Positions 41,039 through 50,218 are shown, counted from the stretch's first letter. The stretch: DNA of 52,000 nucleotides from Methanobacterium paludis (GCF_000214725.1 NC_015574.1:820001-872000), one strand, 5' to 3'. A program made the numbers and translations. The notes: generated by a model from the sequence alone, not told the origin.

Positions 41039-41476
41039 ATGGCTGATGAAACTAATAAACTTGATAAAGCCACCATTATAGTTCACAGTGGAGATATGGA
41101 TAAAATATACAGTGCTCTTATCGTAGCTAACGGTGCACTTTCAATGGGAATGGAAGCATCGTTGTATTTCACTTTTTGGGGTTTGGAACGCCTTAAAAAA
41201 GGTGGGCTTGAGAAGGGGTCCTTATCCAAGATGCACATGCTGGGCATTGGCAAATCCATGATAAATAGTAGGATGAAAAAAGCAAATGTTGCATCCTTAG
41301 AAAAGCTCATACAAGATTTCAAAGAACTTGGAGGCAAGATCATAGCCTGCGAAATGACCATGGAAATTATGGGAGTCAAAAAAGAGGAACTCAGAGATGA
41401 TCTCATAGATGAGTACGGTGCAGTGGGTACTTACATACACGAAGCTCGAGAATCAAAAATAACTTTGTTTATATAA
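41039..41476 (+). CDS. DsrE/DsrF-like family protein
   Basis: A 145-residue protein of the DsrE-like peroxiredoxin-fold family (ATIIVHSGDMDKIYSALIVANGA, SLYFTFWGLERLKKG, then GGKIIACEMTMEIMGV). The conserved Cys is in IIACEMTMEIMG, the position used for persulfide transfer in DsrE2/TusD relatives. It lies between the TusA-like and IscS-like genes and probably exchanges sulfur with TusA. The ATG at 41039 follows GGAGGA. Confidence 0.87.
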   Translation: MADETNKLDKATIIVHSGDMDKIYSALIVANGALSMGMEASLYFTFWGLERLKKGGLEKGSLSKMHMLGIGKSMINSRMKKANVASLEKLIQDFKELGGKIIACEMTMEIMGVKKEELRDDLIDEYGAVGTYIHEARESKITLFI

Positions 41477-41588
41477 ATTGTGAGTTGTACGAGTTTTATT
41501 CATATAAAATTTAGCAGGCATGTTGTGGACTGAATTTAGATATAAATTTAGCAGGTGTTTAATAGGCTGAATTTAGAGGGGTGATAAG

Positions 41589-42755
41589 ATGCAGGATAAA
41601 AAATATATTTATCTGGATAATGCTTCAGTGACGCGACTGGACGAAAGGGTTTTAGAAGAAATGAAACCATATTTCTTTGACACCTATGCAATACCCACTT
41701 CAGAAACAGGATACTCTATGGGTATTGAGGCAAGTGAAGCTCTTGATAAAAGCAGGGAGACAATTGCCAATGCATTGGGAGCTGAGAAAGAAGAATTAAT
41801 TTTCACCTCAAGCAGCACAGAATCAAGCAACATGGCTTTAAAAGGAGTTGCAATGGCTTTGGGTGACAAAAAAGGTAAACATATAATTGTATCTAAAATT
41901 GAAGACTTCCCAGTTTTGAACAGTGCAAAAACTCTGGAAAACCAGGGTTTTAAAGTAACCTACCTTGACGTTGATGAAGACGGCCTGGTTGATGTGGAAA
42001 ACCTCAAAGAATCCATCACCGATGAGACTATTCTGGTCTCAATACAGCATGCAAACCAGGAAATCGGTACAATACAAGATATTGAAGCCATTGGCCACGT
42101 TTGTCATGAAAAAAATGTAATTTTTCACACAGATGCTACCCATACATTCACCAGAGTCCCCATAGATGTTAAAAAATTGCCAGTTGATTTGATTTCAATT
42201 TCAGCCCACACAATCCACGGTCCCAGTAGCATAGGTGCTATTTACATCCGTAAAGGAACTCCAATTAAAAAATGGGTTGACGGAGGATTTCAGGAATTTA
42301 ACAAACGTGCAGGGATTGAAAATATCCCTGGGGCGGTTGGGTTTGCCAAAGCAGTTGAACTGGTAACTCCTGAAGAAAACAAAAAGATTCAAGAGATGCG
42401 TGATCATGTTATCAGTAGAATCATGTCTGAAATACCTCAGACAACTTTAAATGGTCATCCAAAAAGAAGAATTCCTCAAAATGCAAATATCACCTTTGAA
42501 TTTGTGGAGGGAGAGTCAATAACCTTGCATCTGGATATGAGAGGATTTGCAGTGAGCACAGGATCTGCATGTTTTCATCGTTCCCTTAAAGCCAGTCATG
42601 TTATTTTAGGGATAGGTGGGGATCCTGAAAGGGCTCACGGTTCAGTTCGACTTACAATGAGTCGTTACAACACAATGGAAGATATTGATGCTGTGGCAGA
42701 TGCCCTTGTAGAGGTGGTTGGAAAGTTAAGGGCAATAAGTTCACTGGGCAAATAA
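41589..42755 (+). CDS. IscS/NifS-like protein lacking the PLP lysine
   Basis: A 388-residue class V aminotransferase fold protein, aligned over its length with group I cysteine desulfurases (YLDNAS, ESSNMALKGVA, QHANQEIGTIQDI, GSVRLTMSRYNT). Three cofactor positions are changed. The PLP lysine of SAHK is Thr208 (SAHTIHGP), the stacking His is Asp106 (IEDFPVL), and the Gln after the conserved Asp182 is His185. The active-loop cysteine is kept (Cys328, STGSACFH). It therefore probably cannot do PLP chemistry in the usual way but could carry persulfide or a cluster ligand. An IscS of Archaeoglobus lacking this lysine is known to have no desulfurase activity. Confidence 0.88.
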   Translation: MQDKKYIYLDNASVTRLDERVLEEMKPYFFDTYAIPTSETGYSMGIEASEALDKSRETIANALGAEKEELIFTSSSTESSNMALKGVAMALGDKKGKHIIVSKIEDFPVLNSAKTLENQGFKVTYLDVDEDGLVDVENLKESITDETILVSIQHANQEIGTIQDIEAIGHVCHEKNVIFHTDATHTFTRVPIDVKKLPVDLISISAHTIHGPSSIGAIYIRKGTPIKKWVDGGFQEFNKRAGIENIPGAVGFAKAVELVTPEENKKIQEMRDHVISRIMSEIPQTTLNGHPKRRIPQNANITFEFVEGESITLHLDMRGFAVSTGSACFHRSLKASHVILGIGGDPERAHGSVRLTMSRYNTMEDIDAVADALVEVVGKLRAISSLGK

Positions 42756-42854
42756 AATTGAATTTTGCTCATTAAAGAGTTTACTGGCATTTTTAGACTT
42801 AAATAATTTTTAAGTTATTATTTTGAATTGATTTAAAGATTTTGAATAAGGAGA

Positions 42855-43019
42855 CTAGATAATTCCTATATAAAATGCAATTAAGCCGATAATAAAACTA
42901 AAAATTGCCGTTAAATGTGTGGATTGTTTCTTTTCATTTCTTACTTTTGTTGAAGTATATATTAAGAGAATAGACAATATCCATAATATTGAAGCTCCTA
43001 CAATGAAAAATAATTGCAT
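42855..43019 (-). CDS. 54-residue two-helix membrane protein
   Basis: A small ORF with two hydrophobic segments, QLFFIVGASILWILSILLIY and LTAIFSFIIGLIAFYIGII, joined by a basic loop TKVRNEKKQSTH. GGAGG lies 10 bp before the ATG at 43019. No family recognised. It faces the IscS-like gene convergently. Confidence 0.65.
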   Translation of the reverse strand: MQLFFIVGASILWILSILLIYTSTKVRNEKKQSTHLTAIFSFIIGLIAFYIGII

Positions 43020-43968
43020 ATGTTCCTGCCTCCTGATTTAAACATTTATATTTTTATATTAAATTCTGTTAATTTATTTTAGTTACTTGTTCCCATTTGT
43101 TAAATTATGGTTTTAAGTATTTCTTTATCTTTTCAAGCAAATTTTATCTTTCAATCTTTCAAACGAACTTCAAAATTCAGCCATTCACATCTACTTAATT
43201 ATTTGAAAGTCAGTATATAAAAAAAGCTGATTTTGTAATATATAATAGTGCAATAAGGTCTGAATTTGGTTTAATTCTGGAAAAACTATTTCTTTATTCA
43301 AAATCTACAATTAATTACTTGCAGTTAAACACAGATGTTAGTTTAAACTTGTAGAATAAATCGATTAAGAAATAATATTATAAGATGGGAAATTTCACTA
43401 CTATTCACATAATGGAAGGATTAATAGTTTTTCTCTTCTTTCCCTGTTCATAATATTCTGATTTTCTTTTGTTTGTACTGTTTGTGTTTCTTGTAACTGT
43501 CTTATTAAAATTAGGTGAATACATTATTTTTCATAGAGCATCAATTTTAAATTTGGTATCGAAAGCTGCTATTTTTGGAAATAACGGTCTATTTTACCAT
43601 AAACAAAAAAAAGCTCCAATATTATTTAAATCACATTTATACGATTAAAAATCATTTATATCCTCTTTTACTTACTTAAAATCCATATTCACGTATAAAG
43701 AAACTTTACTTGTTTTAGTTTAGTAATACGACCTTTATCATATCTACATAAAAACATTAAATAGGCTTTTTTTGATTAAATAAGGTTTAAGATAAGCTAT
43801 TTTACTAAAAGATGGAATAGATAAGTTTTATACCAAAGTGGTGAATTTAAAAACTTCATAGAGGGCCTTAAATTCAAAACACGACTTTATGACGGTCTTT
43901 TTTTGAAAAAAAAATAAAAACATTTATATGCAAAGTTAATGTTACCATCTTATAGTGTCTAAGGTTCT
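43020..43968. other. 949-bp AT-rich region without a gene
   Basis: Upstream of the secreted protein at 43969. Only its TATA-like CATTTATATGC (43920-43930) stands out. I see no convincing ORF or repeat; short frames near 43380-43560 lack ribosome-binding sites. Confidence 0.5.
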
Positions 43969-45042
43969 ATGGCTTTAATTCATAGGACAAAAAGACATGG
44001 AGGCGGTATAATTAAGTGGAAATTATTTATGGCAATGTTTCTCTTGTGTGGGGTGGCATTACTTAATTTAAGTGATGCAGCAGCCTCAAATGTAAATTCC
44101 ACCAATTCTAGTGCTCCTCATGTGACAGCAGTAGATCCATCCAACAACGCAGTGAATGTTCAAGTGAACAAGGTGATCAACGTCACCTTCAATGAATCAA
44201 TAAAAAAAGGCAGTAATTGGATAGAACTTCAAAACAGTAACGGAACACTGGTACCTATCAGTACTTCTATCAGCGGTAACGTGTTAACTATAACACCAAA
44301 CAACAATTTAACTAACGGAATTAAATACACAGTACTTATACACACAGGCAGTGTAACGGATTTAGCTGGTAACAATGTAGCTGGTTATGTAACCCGTTTC
44401 ACAACTGACGGTACTGCACCCACTGTAAAAAGTTCAGATCCATCCAACAAAGCTGTTGATGTTCTTCTAAACAAGGTGATTAAGGTCACCTTCAGCGAGG
44501 CAATAAAAACAGGCAGTAATTGGATAGAACTCCAAGACAGTAACGGAACAATCGTACCTATCAAAACTTCTATCAGCGGTAACGTGTTAACAGTAACACC
44601 ACTCAGCAATCTAAGTGAAGAAACTAACTATGTTCTGCTCATACATACAGGCAGTGTAACGGATTTAGCTGGTAACAATGCAGGGGGTTATGTGACCCGG
44701 TTCAGAACTGACACTCCTTTTAATCAAGCAGCATTCAATCAGATTATGAGGACAGCTTCAAAATTTGGATATTGCAGTGGAATCAGTACAGCTTCAGGTA
44801 TTGCAAAATGTTGTCGCGGTGACTGTTGGGCTATGAGTGCTTATTTGTTCCAGCGTTTATCTGCAGCAAATATTACCTGTAGGATAGAACAGTACTCTAC
44901 ATCCTCTTCATCGAGACACAGATCTGTCCAATATTTGTTGAATGGTTCATGGGTAAATGTTCCATATGCAACATGGGGATTTAATTGGAATTTCAGAAAC
45001 ACAGCCAACATTAAATATGGATGTACTATAGCTCAATCTTAA
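43969..45042 (+). CDS. Secreted wall enzyme: two Big_5 repeats and transglutaminase-like domain
   Basis: An exported protein of up to 357 residues. The signal peptide (KLFMAMFLLCGVALL to DAAAS) is followed by two SbsA/Big_5 repeats of about 98 residues (VDPSNNAVNV, KVINVTFNESI, HTGSVTDLAGNNV). The C-terminal 74 residues match the C-terminus of the 29995 protein: GDCWAMSAYL with Cys286, RHRSVQ with His317, but WVNVPY with Asn330 where the sister has Asp. The likely role is attachment to and cutting of pseudomurein peptide links (inference). The ATG at 43969 has weak support; GGAGGCG at 43999-44005 placed 7 bp before ATT at 44011 suggests an AUU start (MKWKLF). Confidence 0.85.
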   Translation: MALIHRTKRHGGGIIKWKLFMAMFLLCGVALLNLSDAAASNVNSTNSSAPHVTAVDPSNNAVNVQVNKVINVTFNESIKKGSNWIELQNSNGTLVPISTSISGNVLTITPNNNLTNGIKYTVLIHTGSVTDLAGNNVAGYVTRFTTDGTAPTVKSSDPSNKAVDVLLNKVIKVTFSEAIKTGSNWIELQDSNGTIVPIKTSISGNVLTVTPLSNLSEETNYVLLIHTGSVTDLAGNNAGGYVTRFRTDTPFNQAAFNQIMRTASKFGYCSGISTASGIAKCCRGDCWAMSAYLFQRLSAANITCRIEQYSTSSSSRHRSVQYLLNGSWVNVPYATWGFNWNFRNTANIKYGCTIAQS

Positions 45043-45064
45043 AGGAACGTACTATAGTTCAATC
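45023..45064. repeat. 26-bp tandem duplication across a stop codon
   Basis: GTACTATAGCTCAATC (45023-45038) and GTACTATAGTTCAATC (45049-45064) lie 26 bp apart. The first copy encodes the last residues of the secreted protein and the second lies after the stop at 45040-45042. Confidence 0.6.
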
Positions 45065-45102
45065 CAAAAATGTTTGGAGTAAATGAATAATATGAAAGCA
45101 AG

Positions 45103-45140
45103 TCAACAGTTAAAGCAAACTGTTGATTAAACCTTTTTTA
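45103..45140 (+). terminator. Hairpin terminator after the secreted wall enzyme
   Basis: TCAACAGTT (45103-45111) pairs with AACTGTTGA (45118-45126), a perfect 9-bp stem with a 6-base loop, followed within 10 bp by a T-rich run. It is 60 bp after the stop of the gene at 43969. Confidence 0.7.
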
Positions 45141-45388
45141 TTTTTTTGTTAGAATTTGATCTATTCAAGATGGTCTATTTTTGCACAGCTATTTCTTGCA
45201 GGGATAATCAATTTGTTTTAGATTGGTTATTATCATCTTATTATATTCCAAATTAACTTCGAAATATTTAATTTAACCATTACTTGAATATAATCTACTC
45301 ATAATCATAACTGTTATACTTGGGCTTTGATTATGGTTCGGTTTCATATCTGGTTATGGTGCTGGTTTTAATGTCGATTGTTGCCCAG
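45141..45388. other. Intergenic region, nothing seen
   Basis: Convergent gap of about 250 bp between the terminator at 45103 and the minus-strand methyltransferase. AT-rich, with no ORF or structure I can support. Confidence 0.4.
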
Positions 45389-45928
45389 TTAGTGTCGATT
45401 GCTTTGCCCAATTATGTACAAATAAATCTGTGATTTTTCATCTACTTTAACTGGTTTCCATCCTCCCAATGTCCAGTAATACGAAACAATCCGAGTTCCG
45501 GGCTTAACCTCTTTTAATAATTTTTGTTTCAACCGTTGATTCGTTCCTCGCCATAAAAACAGGGTCACTACAGTTGCAGGACTCAGGTTCTGGTGGAAAA
45601 AATTGCCCCAAACAATTTTCACATGTTTTCGAAGACTGAATACTGATACTGCCATCATGGACCAGAGCACACGTAATGGGTCTATTTCTATTCCCACAGC
45701 TCTTGCATGGTACATTTTGGCTGCCGTTTGTACAATCCTGCCATCGCCAGACCCTAGATCATAGACAATATCTTCTGAACTGACATCAGCAATATCCAGC
45801 ATCTTCTTCACGACTTCTTTAGAAGCAGGCTGCCAACCTGCGCCTACAATAAATGTCCATAGTACCCATGTTGCCGATAAAACAAGTACTATGAATATAA
45901 TTAAGAAAATTGTGGATATGGCTAGCAC
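45389..45928 (-). CDS. Membrane-anchored SAM-dependent methyltransferase-like protein
   Basis: A 179-residue protein with one N-terminal membrane segment (TIFLIIFIVLVLSATWVLWTF). A short methyltransferase core follows: motif I VYDLGSGDGRIVQTAA, acidic residue in VGIEIDPLR, and a motif IV-like region VVTLFLWRGTN. A conserved GWKP segment occurs twice in spirit (GWQPAS, GGWKPVKVD). The family is known in archaea and bacteria, with some relatives acting as lysine methyltransferases. Substrate unknown. The start is the ATG at 45928. Confidence 0.8.
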   Translation of the reverse strand: MLAISTIFLIIFIVLVLSATWVLWTFIVGAGWQPASKEVVKKMLDIADVSSEDIVYDLGSGDGRIVQTAAKMYHARAVGIEIDPLRVLWSMMAVSVFSLRKHVKIVWGNFFHQNLSPATVVTLFLWRGTNQRLKQKLLKEVKPGTRIVSYYWTLGGWKPVKVDEKSQIYLYIIGQSNRH

Positions 45929-46359
45929 ATTTGAAGCTCCTTTTTTTTACTGTTTTAAATTATGCCAATTCATGAATATATTTTTGTTATTAAGAAGTTA
46001 TCATGCTTTTAAATTAAAAATTATTTTTTATATTTTTTTTGTTAATATGTTCATTGTATTTCGTATTTTTAATATGGATCAAGTGTCATATTATAAAGTT
46101 AATAAAGAATTTAAAAAATTCAAAATAAGATTGTAATAAAAATTCAAGAATCTAAAAGACTCTCTAAAATATGTTTCATTTGATTGGTAGGTTGCATCTG
46201 GTTGGTAAAATCGATTCGGTGGGGTCATGTTTTTGGTGGAAAATTTGAATTCACCACCCAATCAACAGGTCTGACACCTATTTTTCCATATTCCGTTTCA
46301 GTATTTAGGGTTTAGAAATCCCTGAAAAACTTAAATAAACCAAAATGAGAGGTGAATAA
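45929..46359. other. 431-bp divergent intergenic region
   Basis: Between the minus-strand methyltransferase and the UspA gene. It contains a hairpin-forming stretch GGTGG...CCACC at about 46233-46258, likely in the leader of the UspA gene. No credible ORF. Confidence 0.45.
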
Positions 46360-46806
46360 ATGTACAGGAAAATACTTTTACCCACCGATGGATCAGAAAA
46401 TGCAAAACGGGCTGGAAAACATGCTATATGGATTGCAGATGTCAGTAAAGCAGATATTGTTGTTTTAAATGTGGTGGAACCATATTATCCGAGGATGCCG
46501 ACTATGCCCAATTTCAGGGAAAACCTTTACAATGAATTAAGGGAAGAAGGCCGTAGAGCTGTTGAAAAATTTAAAAAAGATTTAGAAGATAATCAATGTA
46601 AAGGAGTATGTGAAAATATCAATCTAACCACTGAAATCAAGGAAGGAAAACCATATCTTGAGATACTTAGGACCATTGATGAAGAGGGTATTGATCTGGT
46701 GGTTATGGGAGCATCTGGAAGGCACGGTCTGGACAGATTCATGCTGGGAAGCGTTACAGAAAGAGTGGTAAGAGAATCTAAATCTCCTGTTTTGGTTGTA
46801 CCATAA
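46360..46806 (+). CDS. Universal stress protein, UspA family
   Basis: A 148-residue UspA-domain protein. The ATP-binding signature G-2x-G-9x-G-S is complete in MGASGRHGLDRFMLGSVTERV, and the N-terminal strand reads KILLPTDGSENAKRA with the nucleotide-contacting Asp. It therefore probably binds ATP like MJ0577. A GAGGTGA precedes the ATG. It is a single gene, and the physiological signal is unknown. Confidence 0.92.
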   Translation: MYRKILLPTDGSENAKRAGKHAIWIADVSKADIVVLNVVEPYYPRMPTMPNFRENLYNELREEGRRAVEKFKKDLEDNQCKGVCENINLTTEIKEGKPYLEILRTIDEEGIDLVVMGASGRHGLDRFMLGSVTERVVRESKSPVLVVP

Positions 46807-47084
46807 ATTCTTCCAAGAATTTCTTTTAAAAAGAAGATTTAATAAAAAGAAGATTTAATTTAAGGTTTTTTAATTCCCCCAAAAGCTGAAGGATTACATC
46901 GAGTTTCAATTGACTGCATAAAATATATGAATAGATCGTATCTGGTTTAATGAGATTTAATTAACTGGAGATCTTTGTGAAGGCTCAAAATATATAATTT
47001 AAAATATACAAGAGATATAAAAAACTATTATTTGGAAAAGTTAAAGTAAAATAATAAATGTATGTTTTAGTGGCAGGTGAATTT

Positions 47085-47813
47085 ATGTCAAGTGTGAGCC
47101 GGAGGGAAAGAGAAAGGGAACAGAGGCGAAATGATATCACTGTCGCAGCTGAGAAACTATTCTTTTCCAAGGGTTATGATGGTGTTTCCATGAATGATAT
47201 TGCCAAAGAAGCAGAGCTTAGTAAAGCAACTCTTTATCTTTACTTTGATAATAAAGAAGCACTGTTTTTTTCCATTGTCCTGCGTGGAACCATAATTTTA
47301 AATGAAATTATTAAACAGGAAATTAGTAAATTTGAAAAGGGTATTGAAAAACTTGGTGCATTATTAGATGCATACTTTGAGTTTGCTCAAAATTATCCTG
47401 ACTATCTTAAGATCTACAACTATTTCCAGTCCGGAAAATTTGATTTAAAAAATATATTAACAAATGACTATATGAAAAAAATTATTAGCCAATCAAATGG
47501 AGTTGTTAATATTCCCTTTGATTTTTCCAATTCAGATATTTCATATTCAAATGAGGTTATGAAACTACAAAATGAAATGTTTTTAACGGTCTATGAATCG
47601 GTAGAAATAGGAATGGCTGATGGAACAATATGTTCTGATGTTGATCCAACAGAAATTGCAGTTTTAGTAATCTTGATCACTGAGAATATTCTTAATATGC
47701 GCCCAGATCTTAAAAATGCACTTGAGAAACAAAGTATTCATCAAAAGAAATTTGTAGTTGATACAATTGATTTGTTGAATCAAATGCTGGGAAATATCAA
47801 AAAATCTCAATGA
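47085..47813 (+). CDS. TetR-family transcriptional regulator
   Basis: A protein of 242 residues from the preferred start at 47085 (MSSVSRREREREQRR, with AGGTGA upstream); an earlier ATG at 47058 is less likely. The TetR helix-turn-helix is clear: DITVAAEKLFFSKGYDGVSM, NDIAKEAELSKATLYLYFDN and KEALF. The C-terminal ligand domain is helical with no known signature. Such regulators usually repress an exporter gene; the nearest candidate is the DHA2 exporter at 48794, one gene away. Confidence 0.9.
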   Translation: MSSVSRREREREQRRNDITVAAEKLFFSKGYDGVSMNDIAKEAELSKATLYLYFDNKEALFFSIVLRGTIILNEIIKQEISKFEKGIEKLGALLDAYFEFAQNYPDYLKIYNYFQSGKFDLKNILTNDYMKKIISQSNGVVNIPFDFSNSDISYSNEVMKLQNEMFLTVYESVEIGMADGTICSDVDPTEIAVLVILITENILNMRPDLKNALEKQSIHQKKFVVDTIDLLNQMLGNIKKSQ

Positions 47814-48005
47814 TCAGAGAATAATCCGAATTTATCAAGATCTTGATATTTTAACCAAGTCAAGTTGATATAAGTGTATTGAACCAACTTTCTAATTTTT
47901 TCCTATTTTTTTTCATGTGGAATTTGGATTTGTTTTCAAAAGTTCCACATTCTAAAATGTTTGATTTTAAAGATAGTTGAAACAAAAACTATATAAAGAA
48001 TTAAA

Positions 48006-48028
48006 CATCAGTTATAAAATGACTGATG
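48006..48028. promoter_or_regulatory. Inverted repeat overlapping the promoter of the 48086 gene
   Basis: CATCAGT (48006-48012) and ACTGATG (48022-48028) form an inverted repeat with a 9-bp spacer, directly after a TATA-like ACTATATAAA (47988-47997). The position fits a repressor site over the transcription start. Confidence 0.5.
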
Positions 48029-48085
48029 GTAATATTATTACTAAAGGTCATTAAAATTTCACAACTTGAATAAAGGAGGAATGAA

Positions 48086-48505
48086 ATGCGATCTGTAGAA
48101 ATAAATAGGGATATGGATGCCAAAAAGAAGCTAATAATGACTTTATATTGGATAAACCGAAAAACAGCAACGATTGAGGGATGTGCTCCATTTTTAATTC
48201 GAAGGATCAAAACAGAAGAAAACACTCTATTGGCAGAGGAAGGAAAATTTTTAAAATTTTCTGAGAATGTTTTAGGGGATGTGTTGACGAATATGGAGGA
48301 CTTAAAATTGGTCGAGTTCGATATTAATTTTGGTAAAGAAGATATAAGAGCATCTATCTATGAAAACACCCTCTCTGTATCTTTATCAAGAACAAAGGAA
48401 CTGGAGGATGAAATAATTGAAAAACTAAAACAAGAATCAGAAAGAAAATACCCTCATGTGTGTTCAAAATTTCACAAGCGTTTGGGAATCTATAATAAAT
48501 ATTAG
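48086..48505 (+). CDS. Hypothetical 139-residue protein
   Basis: A soluble, charged protein behind a strong GGAGG. It starts MRSVEINRDMDAKKKLIMTL and has a middle part with WINRKTATIEGCAPFLIRRI and a long C-terminal helix (TKELEDEIIEKLKQESERK) that could be a coiled coil. Two cysteines only. Lying between a TetR gene and an exporter gene and having a palindrome at its promoter, it may be part of the same regulated unit. I do not recognise the family. Confidence 0.7.
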   Translation: MRSVEINRDMDAKKKLIMTLYWINRKTATIEGCAPFLIRRIKTEENTLLAEEGKFLKFSENVLGDVLTNMEDLKLVEFDINFGKEDIRASIYENTLSVSLSRTKELEDEIIEKLKQESERKYPHVCSKFHKRLGIYNKY

Positions 48506-48604
48506 TTTTTATATTGACTTTTGATGGATTTATCGATGCACTGGATTATATATACAGTGAATAAGTGTTAACTTCACCTTTTTACTTTACTAAATGTATA
48601 TGAA

Positions 48605-48672
48605 AAATTATATATACTACAAACTAACGGTTATTAAATAACCATTGGTCATAATATAACCATGGGTTTAGT
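48605..48672. promoter_or_regulatory. Promoter and palindrome upstream of the MFS exporter
   Basis: A TATA-like ATTATATATAC (48607-48617) is followed by the perfect palindrome GGTTATT-A-AATAACC (48629-48643). A related half-site AATATAAC (48653-48660) follows and equals the arm of the operators at 40006. The location about 150 bp upstream of the exporter start suggests a regulator site. Confidence 0.5.
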
Positions 48673-48793
48673 ATGGTAAATATCTGGAAAGAAATGGTTT
48701 CTGGAAAGAATGGTTAAGAATATATATTTGTTCAAAACCAGGCATATTACTTTAAAAAGTGTTGAAATTTATTAATCAATCGAGAAGATTTAA

Positions 48794-50218
48794 ATGGAAG
48801 GATTAAAACAGAAAAAACTAAATTTAGAGGATAATCTCTATAAAAATCGGCGCATAATTCTATTTATAGTTTTTATAGGCATATTCATGTCGAGTTTGGA
48901 TGCTTACATGGTAAGCATAGCTCTCCCTAACATCACAACATCACTCAACGTTAACATCACTCAATCCCAATGGGTGATAACCGGATACCTCCTTGTAATG
49001 ACCGGCTTATTCATACCCCTTGGAAAGGCCTCGGAATACACTGGAAAGACAAAAATGTTCATTGCAGGATTTTCCCTTTTTACCGTAAGCTCCCTTGCAT
49101 GTGGAATTGCGACGAATCTTGACCAACTGACAATATTCCGTCTTATCCAAGCTGCAGGGGCTTCAATGGTGCTTGGAGTTGGGGGTGCGATTATATTTCT
49201 GGTAGCATTGCCTGAAGAACGGGGAAGGGTAATGGGATACTTGGGGGCAGTTACATCTATAGCTGCACTTTTAGGTCCAGTAATTGGGGGTTTGATTACA
49301 GAATTATTGGGATGGCATTATATGTTCTTAATAAATGTTCCAATTGGTATTCTGCTCTTTATATTTGCTTTAAAATACCTTAAAATTCCTGAAGTAACTT
49401 CTGAAAGATTTGAAATGGACTGGATAGGAGCTTTAAGTTTAATAGTTTTTGTAACCTCCTTTTTGATGTTCTGCAGCGAACTTCAAAGTGGAATTAAGAT
49501 AACTTCTCAATTAGCGATCTATGGTGTTCTGGGTTTACTTTCACTTTTGGCATTCATATTAAAGGAATCAAAATATGAAAAACCATTGTTGGATCTATCC
49601 ATATTCAAAAATAAACTGTTCACACTTGCAATCCTGAGCATGATGCTATTCAACATGGCCATAGCTGTTGCAAATTTCCTTGGACCATTCTACTTCCAGG
49701 GAGTTATGGGTTACAACCCCTCACAAGTAGGTCTATTGTTTTTGATGGTACCGTTAATTATGGTGGTTGCATCTCCACTTGGAGGATGGATCTATGATAA
49801 ACACCACCAAAAATACGCAGCTGCATCTGGAGTGATTTTAGCAGCATTTGCATTCTTTTTAATGGCTTATGCATTCTCAAAAATGAACATAATTCTTATT
49901 ATGCTGTCATTTGCTTTGTGGGGTGTTGGAAGAGGATTGTACAATGGACCTAACGGTACCGAGACAATGAGTGCTCTTCCCCCTCAAAGGACTGCAACCG
50001 CATCAACTGTAATGTTCACAACAGGAAGCCTTGCAATGGCCATTGGAATTTCACTTGCAACTGTGGCTTTAACCCTGCAACTGAGTATGGCCGGTTACAA
50101 TGGAGCTGTACTTGCAGCAGGACATGCACTGCTTTCAAGCTCAATCAGTGCCATTATACTGGTTGCAGGTTTTGTGTGTGTGGTATCATCCATTGTGGCG
50201 GTATTAAGAAACATTTGA
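48794..50218 (+). CDS. MFS multidrug exporter, DHA2 type
   Basis: A 474-residue transporter with about 14 membrane segments. Markers are FMSSLDAYMVSIALPNI (helix 1 with the Asp of DHA2 proteins), TQSQWVITGYLLVMTGLFIPLGK, LGPVIGGLITELLGWHYMFL (motif C) and GAL...FVTSFLMF. It would export drugs or lipophilic compounds with proton antiport. It follows the 48086 gene by 288 bp holding its own TATA box and palindrome. The TetR protein at 47085 is the likely regulator. Confidence 0.9.
   Translation: MEGLKQKKLNLEDNLYKNRRIILFIVFIGIFMSSLDAYMVSIALPNITTSLNVNITQSQWVITGYLLVMTGLFIPLGKASEYTGKTKMFIAGFSLFTVSSLACGIATNLDQLTIFRLIQAAGASMVLGVGGAIIFLVALPEERGRVMGYLGAVTSIAALLGPVIGGLITELLGWHYMFLINVPIGILLFIFALKYLKIPEVTSERFEMDWIGALSLIVFVTSFLMFCSELQSGIKITSQLAIYGVLGLLSLLAFILKESKYEKPLLDLSIFKNKLFTLAILSMMLFNMAIAVANFLGPFYFQGVMGYNPSQVGLLFLMVPLIMVVASPLGGWIYDKHHQKYAAASGVILAAFAFFLMAYAFSKMNIILIMLSFALWGVGRGLYNGPNGTETMSALPPQRTATASTVMFTTGSLAMAIGISLATVALTLQLSMAGYNGAVLAAGHALLSSSISAIILVAGFVCVVSSIVAVLRNI

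Noticed and set aside
43380..43560. Short ORFs on both strands in the 43-kb gap
   Set aside because: They have no ribosome-binding site, ordinary AT-rich composition and no family resemblance.
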